A stretch of 32,828 nucleotides of DNA, from NCBI GenBank assembly GCA_021158265.1, contig JAGGUY010000009.1:1-32828 (forward strand), given 5' to 3'. The position numbers were made by a program, and so were the translations under genes. The notes beneath the pieces are model-generated. The model was not told the origin of the DNA. It saw only the letters and a list, made by a program, of their open reading frames with translations, and did not search any database. Of this stretch, positions 16,914 through 25,125 are shown piece after piece. Numbering within the stretch: the first letter of the stretch is position 1; each line of letters opens with the position of its first letter. Source of the DNA: Thermoprotei archaeon. Its GTDB lineage: Archaea; Thermoproteota; Thermoprotei_A; EX4484-217-1.

Positions 16914-16920
16914 CTTATAT
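16914..16920 (+). promoter_or_regulatory. TATA box of the plus-strand C/D sRNA
   Basis: TTATATT centred 27 nt before position 16944, the predicted 5' end of the C/D RNA. It is too close to the thrB start to serve that gene on the other strand. Confidence 0.45.
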
Positions 16921-16944
16921 TCTGCTAACGTGAGAGATTAACAT

Positions 16945-17006
16945 GTCCGATGAGGAAACAGGGACGTTCGGATACGTTATGAAGAAAGGTGGAGCGACCT
17001 GAGGAT
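16945..17006 (+). ncRNA. Box C/D sRNA with both guides matching the 3' region of 16S rRNA
   Basis: Terminal stem TCC (16946-16948)/GGA (17003-17005); box C core GATGA (16949-16953); D' CGGA (16969-16972); C' GTTATGA (16976-16982, one mismatch to RTGATGA); D CTGA (16999-17002). The 11 nt before box D (GGTGGAGCGAC) are complementary to GTCGCTCCACC, which I recall directly after the universal CCGCCC in crenarchaeal 16S. The guide before D' contains CAGGGACGT, complementary to ACGTCCCTG some 25 nt upstream in the same 16S stretch. By the N+5 rule it would methylate a C in GUCGC and a U in ACGU. It has its own TATA and is antisense to both flanking genes. Confidence 0.8.
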
Positions 17007-17012
17007 TCCTCA

Positions 17013-17255
17013 CTAGCTTGTGCTTATTAGTGTCACTGTTTTAAGTACTCCACTCATTCTTCTAATAGTACTAACCAGTTTGTCTAGTATCGTTAGTGTA
17101 GGAGCTTCTATCCTAACAACAATATCGTATTCGCCATAGACTATTTTCGCCTCAGTAACATAGTTTAATTTTGAAATTTCCTCTCTTAACGTAGCCTCTT
17201 TACCTAATGCTACATTTAGTAGAACGTATGCTACAATATTCTCATTTCCACTCAA
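17013..17255 (-). CDS. Stand-alone Lrp/AsnC effector (RAM) domain protein
   Basis: 80 residues matching only the ligand-binding RAM domain of Lrp/AsnC regulators: AYVLLNVALGKE, VTEAKIVYGEYDIVVRIEA, and a closing MSGVLKTVTLI strand. No helix-turn-helix is present, so it does not bind DNA by itself. Such proteins may sense amino acids and modify full-length partners. Start is TTG 17255 with GGTG 7 nt upstream. Neighbouring thrB makes an amino-acid-linked role tempting but unproven. Confidence 0.85.
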   Translation of the reverse strand: MSGNENIVAYVLLNVALGKEATLREEISKLNYVTEAKIVYGEYDIVVRIEAPTLTILDKLVSTIRRMSGVLKTVTLISTS

Positions 17256-17344
17256 AATAAGACACCTAAATTTTTCGTGTCTAAAATAGATAGAGCGTTC
17301 TTATGTCATAAAACCTTTATGCTAATACTTTCGGTCACCTCTAC

Positions 17345-17354
17345 TTTTTAAATA
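17345..17354 (+). promoter_or_regulatory. Promoter of the pilin gene
   Basis: TTTTTAAATA centred at about 17351, predicting a start near 17377, two bases before the pilin ATG. The pilin message should be essentially leaderless. Confidence 0.5.
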
Positions 17355-17378
17355 AGTTATGTATTTACGGGTAATAAA

Positions 17379-17819
17379 ATGAGAAAAAGCTTCCTAAGAA
17401 ATAAGAAAGCACTATCTCCGATAATAGCAACACTATTGCTAGTTTCAATATCCATAGCCGGAGTATTAGTAGTGTACAGATTCATGAACACTGTAGCAAC
17501 AGCCTCAACAACAGTTCTAAGCTTACAAACAATAGATAAACAACTGAAGATACTTAGCGACGGATCAGCAGCATTTTATATTTCAACAAAGAACGTAGGA
17601 AATACAGAATTAAAAGTGATTGAGATTTCTATAGGCAACTTTACCGACACATTTGCAACACCTGAAGAATTAAGGTCAGGCGATACTTTCACCTACAGCA
17701 AAGTAATATCGCCAACTCAAGCAACTTTCGAAAGAGGATACGAGTACCCAGTAATAATAAAGGTTAAGACACCTGACGGAAGCGTAAAAGTATTCCAAGA
17801 GATAGTTAAAGCAGAGTAA
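17379..17819 (+). CDS. Type IV pilin with class III signal peptide
   Basis: 146 residues. The N-terminus MRKSFLRNKKA-LSPIIATLLLV is a classic archaeal prepilin: basic n-region, predicted cleavage by a PibD-type peptidase between A11 and L12, then a hydrophobic helix that forms the pilus core. The rest is beta-rich and Thr/Ser-rich, with one N-glycosylation sequon in GNFTD. Without flagellin-specific genes it is more likely an adhesive pilin than archaellin. Followed by T-rich DNA and then the ATPase and platform genes; no prepilin peptidase is in the window. Confidence 0.88.
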   Translation: MRKSFLRNKKALSPIIATLLLVSISIAGVLVVYRFMNTVATASTTVLSLQTIDKQLKILSDGSAAFYISTKNVGNTELKVIEISIGNFTDTFATPEELRSGDTFTYSKVISPTQATFERGYEYPVIIKVKTPDGSVKVFQEIVKAE

Positions 17820-17858
17820 GCATAGCCAACACTAATTAAGATAATAAAACAACTAACA

Positions 17859-17877
17859 TTTTTTACATTACTTTTTT
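17859..17877 (+). terminator. Two oligo-T tracts between pilin and ATPase genes
   Basis: TTTTTT at 17859-17864 and again at 17872-17877. Archaeal RNA polymerase terminates at such tracts; partial termination would give more pilin than machinery message. Confidence 0.45.
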
Positions 17878-17890
17878 GGTGAATAAGAAA

Positions 17891-19372
17891 ATGACGCTTA
17901 CTGAGGAAATTTCTGAAGATAAAATTTTACTAGAATACAATGTTGGTGAAGCACAAATACTTATCGTAGAAAGGGAGGGAAAAGGGTACTACATAGTTAA
18001 AGAACCCCAAATCTTTGGCGAAGCAAAAGAGCTTTACGACATGTTAACAGGATATCTCTATAGAAATTTAAAGCCCATTTTCATAGAGAAAGACCCTATA
18101 GGATACATCGAATCCGTACTTGAAGAAATAGCAGAAGAATTAGGTATAAAGTCTAAGTATGAAGAATACTATGATGTACTTCACTACTACATCGTCAGAG
18201 ATGTTGTAGGCTATGGCAAAATAGATGTGCTAATGAAAGATCCTAGGGTAGAGGAAATCGCAGTTGAAGGACCTGGAATACCTGTAGCAGTAGTTCATAG
18301 AGATATTTCGGAATTCTACTGGTTAGATACAAACATTTACTTTACAAATGAAGAAGAACTACGCTCCTTTATACAGAAACTTGCTCTAAAAACGGGAAAA
18401 CATATTTCAACAGCATATCCCATTCTAGAAGCTCGCCTACCCGAAGGACATAGAGTAGCTCTTACATTATCGAAGGAAGTTAGTGGTAGAGGCTCGAGTT
18501 TTGTGATTAGAAAGTTCCCAAATAGCCCATTAACAATAACGCATTTACTCATGCTTAAAACCCTAAGTCCTCTCGAAGCAGCGTATCTATGGCTTATTGT
18601 TGAAGCTCAAGGACTTGTTTTCATAATAGGAGCTATGGCTACAGGTAAAACATCACTACTTCAATCTCTAGCTACATTGATACCGCCCGATGCCAGAGTA
18701 ATAACAGTTGAAGACACACCAGAACTTCGTCTACCACATACTCACTGGGATCCCCTATACACTAGACGATCATATGTTCCAGGAGATTCATGGATTAACA
18801 TAGATCTTAACGACTTAGTCAAGTTTGCTTGGAGAAGAAGAGCGGAATACATAATCATAGGAGAGGTTAGAGGAGAAGAAGTTCAAGTACTTGTTCAAGC
18901 AGCAGCTAGTGGTCATGGAGGATTAACTACATTCCATGCGGATAATGTCGAATCAATGATTTTAAGATTGACATCTCCTCCACTTAATGTTAAACAGTCA
19001 TTCCTATCTCTTATTTGGTCCATAGTTGTTATGAGAAAGCTTAGAATTGCTACAACAGGAAGAGTTGTTAGAAGATTAACGGATATTTACGAAATCGTTG
19101 TTAATGGAGATAGGGTGGAGAAGATAAAAATTTTCTCTTGGGATCCAAAAACAGACACTCATAGACCTGACGATGTAGATGAAGTTTTAGAGAGAAGCTA
19201 TAGATTAAAGGTAATTGCCGAAAGATACGGTTTATCGGAAAGTGATATATGTAGGGAATTAAAAGAAAGACAAGGTTTTCTTGAAAAACTAGTTGAGGAT
19301 GAAGCTTTTGATTACGAGGTGGTTTCTGAAAGGCTATTTAAGTTCTATTATCAAAGGAGAGGGATTATGTAA
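17891..19372 (+). CDS. Type IV pilus assembly / type II secretion ATPase
   Basis: About 493 residues, TadA/GspE family. Walker A is GAMATGKT, the Asp box is VEDTPELRLP, the Walker B region is YIIIGEVRGEE, and the His box is SGHGGLTTFHAD. The N-terminal domain (NVGEAQILIVE; DVVGYGKIDVLMKD) matches archaeal secretion ATPases. It powers pilus assembly at the cytoplasmic face. ATG 17891 is chosen because GGTGA (17878-17882) is 8 nt upstream; TTG 17876 falls in the T tract. The stop overlaps the next ATG by one base, so it is in one operon with the platform protein. Confidence 0.92.
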   Translation: MTLTEEISEDKILLEYNVGEAQILIVEREGKGYYIVKEPQIFGEAKELYDMLTGYLYRNLKPIFIEKDPIGYIESVLEEIAEELGIKSKYEEYYDVLHYYIVRDVVGYGKIDVLMKDPRVEEIAVEGPGIPVAVVHRDISEFYWLDTNIYFTNEEELRSFIQKLALKTGKHISTAYPILEARLPEGHRVALTLSKEVSGRGSSFVIRKFPNSPLTITHLLMLKTLSPLEAAYLWLIVEAQGLVFIIGAMATGKTSLLQSLATLIPPDARVITVEDTPELRLPHTHWDPLYTRRSYVPGDSWINIDLNDLVKFAWRRRAEYIIIGEVRGEEVQVLVQAAASGHGGLTTFHADNVESMILRLTSPPLNVKQSFLSLIWSIVVMRKLRIATTGRVVRRLTDIYEIVVNGDRVEKIKIFSWDPKTDTHRPDDVDEVLERSYRLKVIAERYGLSESDICRELKERQGFLEKLVEDEAFDYEVVSERLFKFYYQRRGIM

Positions 19373-21051
19373 TGAAAAGGAAAAACATGTGTTCATTAGA
19401 AGCGAAGCTTTGTGCCTTAGTTCTCAAAAACAACTTATTAAAGAAAATAGTGTTCTTTCTCGATAAGAGGCTTTCATCAGATGCTTTAAAAGCGGGGTGT
19501 TATAACTCAACTATTAAGAAGCAGTGCATATTGCTTATTATATCACTAATTCTGCTCATACCCTCCTTTACCCTATTACTTATAGCGATTCTAAATAGCC
19601 TATACTTCCTCATAGTTCTATCATTTATTTTGCCGTTAATGCCTCAAGCTATATTTTACGCTTATTTAAAGAATCTTATGGCTAAAAGAAGCAATGGTTT
19701 AAGGAAGGAATTACCCTACTTCACACTATACATAGCAACTCTCCAGTCAGCTGGGATCCCCTTACACATGTCGCTGTATAAGGTAGCTAGAAGCAATACT
19801 TTTAAAAGCATTAGAAAAGAGGCCATGGTTTTTCTCAGAGATGTTAGACTCCTAGGTAAAGATCCTCTATCAGCTCTTGACGCGTTGGCAAAGAATAGTC
19901 CTTATAAGCAATTTCAAGACTTACTTTACGGTTATACTTCAATATATAAGAGCGGTGGAGACTTAGTAAGATATCTTCACGAAAAAGTTAAAGATTATTT
20001 TAAAGAACTAAGGTTTCAATGGAAAATGTTTGTTGAAAGAAGCATGGACTTAGGTGAATCGTTAACAGCATTTTTCACAGTTTCAATAATGATTATTCTT
20101 TTAGCTTCTTTAATACTTTCTAAAGGATTTATACCTATGATTATCCTATTAAATTTCATTATTCTACCAGTAGCATTCATATTATCGCTTATGCTTATAG
20201 AGTCCTTAATTCCCGAAAATATATTCTACATAAGCATTTCAAAGGAGCACATACTACTAAGTCTTGCTCTATCTCTAACATTTTTTATTATAACAAACTA
20301 TGTGTTGAATGATTATTTACTTGCCATAGTTGCAGCACTTTCAACATTTGCTTTATCTTATGGTATAACGTATAAGCTTAAGGAGAAAACCCTAAGAGAT
20401 ATTGAAAATGGATTACCGAAGCTCTTAAGAGATATAACCGAGTTTAGAAAGCTTGGATTTACGCCCGCCCAAGCAATTGTAAGGCTTGTAACATTCCGCA
20501 AATACAATAAGAACCTTGATAAGTATCTTAATAAGGTGGCTATGAATATTAGAGCTGGCCTTGGCTTTAGAGAACTTCCTAAAACCGGCTCATGGCTTTT
20601 CGACTATACAATGTTTATCTTAAGAGAAATTGAGGAAAGCGGTGGAGGAACACCGGCAATTCTCGAAAATCTTACGCAACATGTTTCTGACGTTATGCAG
20701 TTTAGAAGGGAAGCCAGAAGCTCCCTAAGACTTTACGAAATACTGGCTTACATTACACCACTTATTTTGATATTTTCGCTCTTTCTAACACTTAAGCTCA
20801 TAAGTTTAGTGTCCTTTTCAGAAATAGCCTTGCTTTTATCAAGTTTGGGAATAACTTTAGAGAAATCCATTATTTCAATGCTTAAAATAACAATCATTGA
20901 AGCTTCCCTTATACTTTCACTATTAACAAGTAAAATTATTGACTTAACATTGAAAAATACCTTAAGAGCTTCAATAGTCTTGCTTGTTTCGCTCATAAGC
21001 TTCCTTATAGTACCTAGTATTGTGGATATGCTTGTAAAGGCAACTATTTAG
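19372..21051 (+). CDS. Type IV pilus platform membrane protein (T2SF family)
   Basis: 559 residues with two T2SF repeats. Each has a cytoplasmic helical segment (ELPYFTLYIATLQSAGIPLHMSL; GLPKLLRDITEFRKLGFTPA) followed by paired membrane helices; about eight membrane spans in all. It anchors the ATPase and feeds pilin subunits into the fibre. Start ATG overlaps the ATPase stop (TAATG). The 3' end overlaps lhr by 8 nt. Confidence 0.9.
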   Translation: MKRKNMCSLEAKLCALVLKNNLLKKIVFFLDKRLSSDALKAGCYNSTIKKQCILLIISLILLIPSFTLLLIAILNSLYFLIVLSFILPLMPQAIFYAYLKNLMAKRSNGLRKELPYFTLYIATLQSAGIPLHMSLYKVARSNTFKSIRKEAMVFLRDVRLLGKDPLSALDALAKNSPYKQFQDLLYGYTSIYKSGGDLVRYLHEKVKDYFKELRFQWKMFVERSMDLGESLTAFFTVSIMIILLASLILSKGFIPMIILLNFIILPVAFILSLMLIESLIPENIFYISISKEHILLSLALSLTFFIITNYVLNDYLLAIVAALSTFALSYGITYKLKEKTLRDIENGLPKLLRDITEFRKLGFTPAQAIVRLVTFRKYNKNLDKYLNKVAMNIRAGLGFRELPKTGSWLFDYTMFILREIEESGGGTPAILENLTQHVSDVMQFRREARSSLRLYEILAYITPLILIFSLFLTLKLISLVSFSEIALLLSSLGITLEKSIISMLKITIIEASLILSLLTSKIIDLTLKNTLRASIVLLVSLISFLIVPSIVDMLVKATI

Positions 21052-23776
21052 TAGTTCTCATGTACTCTAAAACTCTTTCATAGAGCTTTCTAAGTAATGC
21101 TCTCCTATCCTCCATAAGAACTACGTCAGAGTACCCTTGAAGAACTATGTTATGGGCAAACGGGCTAGGCACAGGTTTGCCGGTAATAATCCTAACTTCT
21201 ATCTCTCCCGCCTCCATCTTCTTAAGAACCTCTTTAGCATGCTTAATATCCATAAAGTCCTCTAAAATTTCACGATATGTTTCCTTAAGCACGGGAAAGT
21301 CCTTTATCTCCTCAACCACCTTCAGTAAGTTTTGGGCGTTAAGTTGTAGTCTATGGACTGACTTTTCTCTGCCCATGTATCTTTTAAGTATCATGAATGA
21401 TCGTTGAGCGCAATGTCTAAATCTTCGTTTAAGAAGCTCCGTATTCTTTAGAGCTCTCCTTAATATCTCGTCAATATTCGTCGATTTCACCTTACTAAGT
21501 AGGTTAGTTATTATAGTTTGTGATAAATTGATATTAGTTATCGTTAGCATAAATCCGTTATCTGTAACGGTTACTTTAACATTGGAGCCTGCTAGATTCG
21601 AGAGAACGTATGCGTATGCTCTACTTAACGCGTCATTAACTCTTCTACCAAATAATGTATGAAACACTATATTGATCTTAGAACCTTCATCAAACACTTC
21701 AATTAAGATCAACTTATCGTTTGGAACAATGCCTTGAGTAAAACGATATTGTTCTAGAATGTACTTATAAATGTCTTTAGCAACATGTTCCTCAACATAG
21801 TAATGCTCCATTATGAACCTTAAGATTTCCCCTTCGCTTTTTCCCTCATCTATCATGCTGGCTATCTTCCTTCTAAATTCACCAACAAGCAAAGCTGAAT
21901 CGTAAGATAGCGGTAACATTTCACTAAACCAGGTAGGTACGGTAGGTCTTTCTCCCTCTACAGGTTTAACTAAGGCTAATGAACCGTAGCTCCTTATGAA
22001 CTTATATGTTCTCCCGCCTAGGACGAAAATATCTCCTGGTAAAAGTATCTGTAGAAATTGCTCATCTATTGTACCTATGTATTTTCCATTATCCGAAATT
22101 ACAGTTATTTTAGCTTCATCAGGTATTGTTCCACTATTCATGTAATATATCATTCGCGTCTTTCCTCTCCCCTTTCTACCGAAGACTCCTTCTTCCTCAT
22201 CTAACCATATTTTAGCATAAACTCTTTGATGCTCAAGATTAACAAGCTTTCCACTTAAGTATTTAAGTACGCTCATGAAATCATTAAACGATAAGGTATG
22301 GTAATTATAGCTTCTCCTAACAAGCCTAAATGCTTCATCAACTTTCCATTTCCTCTCGAGAGCCATTCCAACAATGTGTTGCGCTAGAACATCTAGCGGG
22401 TTTTTAGGTATTCTAACATTGTCTATTCTCCTCTCTAAAGCAGCTTTAGCTAGAACTGTACATTCAACTAGGTCATCTCTATCTACAACTACAATTATCC
22501 CTTTGCTAACGTTGCTTAGTTTATGTCCAGCTCTACCTATTCTCTGAAGAAGTCTACTAACACTTTTAGGGCTACTAAGTAGAACTACAACATCAATGTA
22601 TCCTATGTCTATTCCTAACTCTAATGAGGTTGAGCAAACAACTACTTTAAGTTCTCCACGTTTCAGTTTTTCTTCAACGTTCAGCCTTAAGTCCCTACTT
22701 AAGCTACTATGGTGTGCTTCTATTTTATCGGCGTCGAGAACATTGTTTTCCTTAAACATTTTTCTAAGCTTAAAGACTACTCGTTCAGTAGCACTACGGG
22801 TATTTGTGAAAACAAGTGTCGTTCTATGCTTAAGTACTATGTCTTTAAGTGTTGAATAAATTGCTTCACTAATTTCACTAGCTGATGCTGTTGCAATATT
22901 TTTAAGAGGACTAACAACTCTTATTTCAAAAGGTTTTGCAAATCTAGCATCAACAATCTTACACTTTCTCGGCCTACCGTTATCTTCGAAACCTACAAGG
23001 AACTTCGCTACTTCATCTAGGGGCGCTATTGTTGCGCTTAAACCTATCCTTATAAGCCTATGTCCAACGAAATTCTCTAGCCTCTCTATTGCTAAGCTTA
23101 AATGTGCTCCTCTCTTACTACTGCATAACTCATGTATTTCATCAACAATAACCCATTTAACATTCCTAAGAGTTTCCCTAAATCTAGGAGCAACAAGCGC
23201 TATTGAGAAGCTTTCGGGAGTAGTAATGAGTATATGTGGTGGTATTTTTATCATACGCTGCTTTTCATAAGGTTTTGTATCACTAGTTCTAACAGCAACT
23301 CTTATCTCCGGAATTTCATAGCCAAGCTTCCTAGCTACATCAGATATTTCCTTAAGAGGCTCTATCAGATTCCGTTTCATATCATTATTTAAAGCTCTTA
23401 ACGGACTAACATAAACAACATAAACGTGATCCTCTAACTTACCTTCCTCACCAAGCTTAAATAGTTCATCAAGTATCCCTAAGAATGCAGCTAAGGTTTT
23501 TCCCGTACCTGTAGGTGAAGATATGAGTACATTATTTCCCTTCTTAATCTCAGGTATTGCTAATAGCTGAGCTGGGGTAAAACTACTATACTTACGTTTA
23601 AACCATTCTGCAACATAAGGTCTAAGAAGAGATAAAACTTCTTCATTCGTATATTGCTCATGAACATACTCTAAACTATCTTCAACTGTTTTAAACATGC
23701 CTTCTACTTCGGTTTCCTTAGTTTCAATGTAAAGGTCCTTTAAGTCTAATGTCACCCCATATACTACTTGCTTCAA
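21044..23776 (-). CDS. lhr: Lhr-type superfamily 2 helicase
   Basis: 910 residues. Motif I SSPTGTGKT, motif Ib TTPESF, motif II DEIHELCSSKRG (the Lhr signature form), motif III GLSATI, motif V TSLELGIDIG and motif VI QRIGRAGH. A long C-terminal half follows, including the Lhr-core winged helix and beta-sheet bundle, without the four-Cys zinc part of some variants. Lhr enzymes act on DNA:DNA and RNA:DNA branched substrates in repair. The TTG start at 23776 overlaps the upstream 126-residue gene by 53 nt; ATG 23698 would avoid that and leave the helicase core intact. Confidence 0.92.
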   Translation of the reverse strand: MKQVVYGVTLDLKDLYIETKETEVEGMFKTVEDSLEYVHEQYTNEEVLSLLRPYVAEWFKRKYSSFTPAQLLAIPEIKKGNNVLISSPTGTGKTLAAFLGILDELFKLGEEGKLEDHVYVVYVSPLRALNNDMKRNLIEPLKEISDVARKLGYEIPEIRVAVRTSDTKPYEKQRMIKIPPHILITTPESFSIALVAPRFRETLRNVKWVIVDEIHELCSSKRGAHLSLAIERLENFVGHRLIRIGLSATIAPLDEVAKFLVGFEDNGRPRKCKIVDARFAKPFEIRVVSPLKNIATASASEISEAIYSTLKDIVLKHRTTLVFTNTRSATERVVFKLRKMFKENNVLDADKIEAHHSSLSRDLRLNVEEKLKRGELKVVVCSTSLELGIDIGYIDVVVLLSSPKSVSRLLQRIGRAGHKLSNVSKGIIVVVDRDDLVECTVLAKAALERRIDNVRIPKNPLDVLAQHIVGMALERKWKVDEAFRLVRRSYNYHTLSFNDFMSVLKYLSGKLVNLEHQRVYAKIWLDEEEGVFGRKGRGKTRMIYYMNSGTIPDEAKITVISDNGKYIGTIDEQFLQILLPGDIFVLGGRTYKFIRSYGSLALVKPVEGERPTVPTWFSEMLPLSYDSALLVGEFRRKIASMIDEGKSEGEILRFIMEHYYVEEHVAKDIYKYILEQYRFTQGIVPNDKLILIEVFDEGSKINIVFHTLFGRRVNDALSRAYAYVLSNLAGSNVKVTVTDNGFMLTITNINLSQTIITNLLSKVKSTNIDEILRRALKNTELLKRRFRHCAQRSFMILKRYMGREKSVHRLQLNAQNLLKVVEEIKDFPVLKETYREILEDFMDIKHAKEVLKKMEAGEIEVRIITGKPVPSPFAHNIVLQGYSDVVLMEDRRALLRKLYERVLEYMRTTK

Positions 23777-24104
23777 TAAGCCATCCAGCTAGGATTCTAG
23801 CTATCCTTCTTCTAGCATCCTCCAAACCATACTCTACATTATAAACTTCTTTTAACGCTTTAGCCGCTACCTCAGCATCAACCCTACCTAGCATGTATTC
23901 TTCAAGCTCGTTGAGAAGCTCAATTAGACTGATTATTCTTCTTTTGGAAAGCACTTCCAATAAGTAATCGAAATCTTCATTCTTTAACGTAGCATTTTCA
24001 GCTATACTCTTATCTATGCTTTTCGCTAACTCCCAATACTTAAAAAGAGGCTCATAATCTCCAACGATATCTCCGCTTGCTAATAGTGGTTTCCTCCTAC
24101 CCAT
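23724..24104 (-). CDS. Unknown helical protein upstream of lhr
   Basis: 126 residues, predicted all-helical and charged, with no motif I recognise. A possible leucine-rich helix is around residues 46-75 (YLLEVLSKRRIISLIELLNELEEYML). It overlaps the longest version of lhr by 53 nt in a different frame, so the two are surely co-transcribed and perhaps translationally coupled. It may be an accessory factor of the helicase, by position only. Confidence 0.7.
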   Translation of the reverse strand: MGRRKPLLASGDIVGDYEPLFKYWELAKSIDKSIAENATLKNEDFDYLLEVLSKRRIISLIELLNELEEYMLGRVDAEVAAKALKEVYNVEYGLEDARRRIARILAGWLIEASSIWGDIRLKGPLH

Positions 24105-24189
24105 GCTTTCAAAGCACCTATTAGAGAATACTTAAAATAAGCTAGGTTATAAGCTAAACTGTAGCCAAAAGAATCTAGGGCTTAAAGGG

Positions 24190-24864
24190 ATGAGTAAGCT
24201 GAAAATAGCCATCTTAGATTTAGATATGACACTGGTAAACACAATATACAGATTCTATATTGTCTATAATAGGGTTAGGAAAAACTTTGGACTATACGAA
24301 ATAGGCTTCAAAGAATTCGTGGAGAACTTCAAGGAAGATAGGCTTACAGAAATACTTAATCCGCTTTCAGAAAGTGAGAGAGAACATTTTTGGAAGAAAT
24401 TTAGAAGGACATATAGTGGCTTCATTAGCCCATATGATAGACCATATTGTGGTGCTAAAGAAACTTTAAGATACCTTAAAGGTAAAGGCTTAAGTGTTAT
24501 AGTGTCTACTGGAAGAGAAACCGAACCTGAAGAAATATGGAAGGAACTTCGACATTTTAAACTAAACCCTTACGTGGATGAAGTATACACTCTTGCGCAA
24601 CAGGATCCTTCAGAGGAAGATCTTCTATTCTCAAGAAAAGGCATACTATCGCTTATTTTAAGAAAACATCAAGTAAGCGGTGATGAAACAATATTCGTAG
24701 CAGACTACTGGGTTGATATGGAAGCAGGTAGAAAAGCAGGAGTAATTACAATAGGTGTTCTAACGGGGCTTAAAAGCGAAGAACTCTTAAAAGCTCATGG
24801 AGCACACTATGTGATTAAAGGTATTTGGGAGCTTCCCAATTTACTTAGCAATGTTTCTCCTTAA
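24190..24864 (+). CDS. HAD-superfamily hydrolase
   Basis: 224 residues. Motif I LDLDMTLVNT, motif II VIVSTGRETEP, a motif III Lys in FSRKG, and motif IV VADYWVDMEAGRKAG. The helical insert after motif I (residues about 15-80) is the C1 cap seen in phosphoglycolate-phosphatase-like enzymes. In motif I the Thr position is taken by the usual DxDxT. Substrate unknown. It overlaps the convergent small membrane gene by 24 nt. Confidence 0.85.
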   Translation: MSKLKIAILDLDMTLVNTIYRFYIVYNRVRKNFGLYEIGFKEFVENFKEDRLTEILNPLSESEREHFWKKFRRTYSGFISPYDRPYCGAKETLRYLKGKGLSVIVSTGRETEPEEIWKELRHFKLNPYVDEVYTLAQQDPSEEDLLFSRKGILSLILRKHQVSGDETIFVADYWVDMEAGRKAGVITIGVLTGLKSEELLKAHGAHYVIKGIWELPNLLSNVSP

Positions 24865-25038
24865 AATAATCGTGAAGATTAATGACGCAATAAACCATAA
24901 GATTAAGAACATATAGTCAAGAATTTCTCTTTCAAACAATATGAGTTTAATGAGTGTAAGCATAGTGTTGACTACTGAAACAATTAGTACGAAAAACAGC
25001 ATTAACCTATATAGTTTCCTCAAAGAATCTTCAGACAT
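24841..25038 (-). CDS. Small two-helix membrane protein
   Basis: 65 residues: short acidic N-terminus, then two membrane helices (LMLFFVLIVSVVNTMLTLI and YMFLILWFIASLIFTIIL) and a basic RRNIAK tail. The ATG has GAGG 6 nt upstream, which supports a real gene despite its size. Its 3' end overlaps the HAD gene by 24 nt. Family and function unknown. Confidence 0.68.
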   Translation of the reverse strand: MSEDSLRKLYRLMLFFVLIVSVVNTMLTLIKLILFEREILDYMFLILWFIASLIFTIILRRNIAK

Positions 25039-25125
25039 TATTTACCTCATCAAAATAGCTTAAACCAAGCATCTTAAATAGTTTTAGTAGTTACGAACTA
25101 TTGGAACACTTAAATGGTGAATTGA

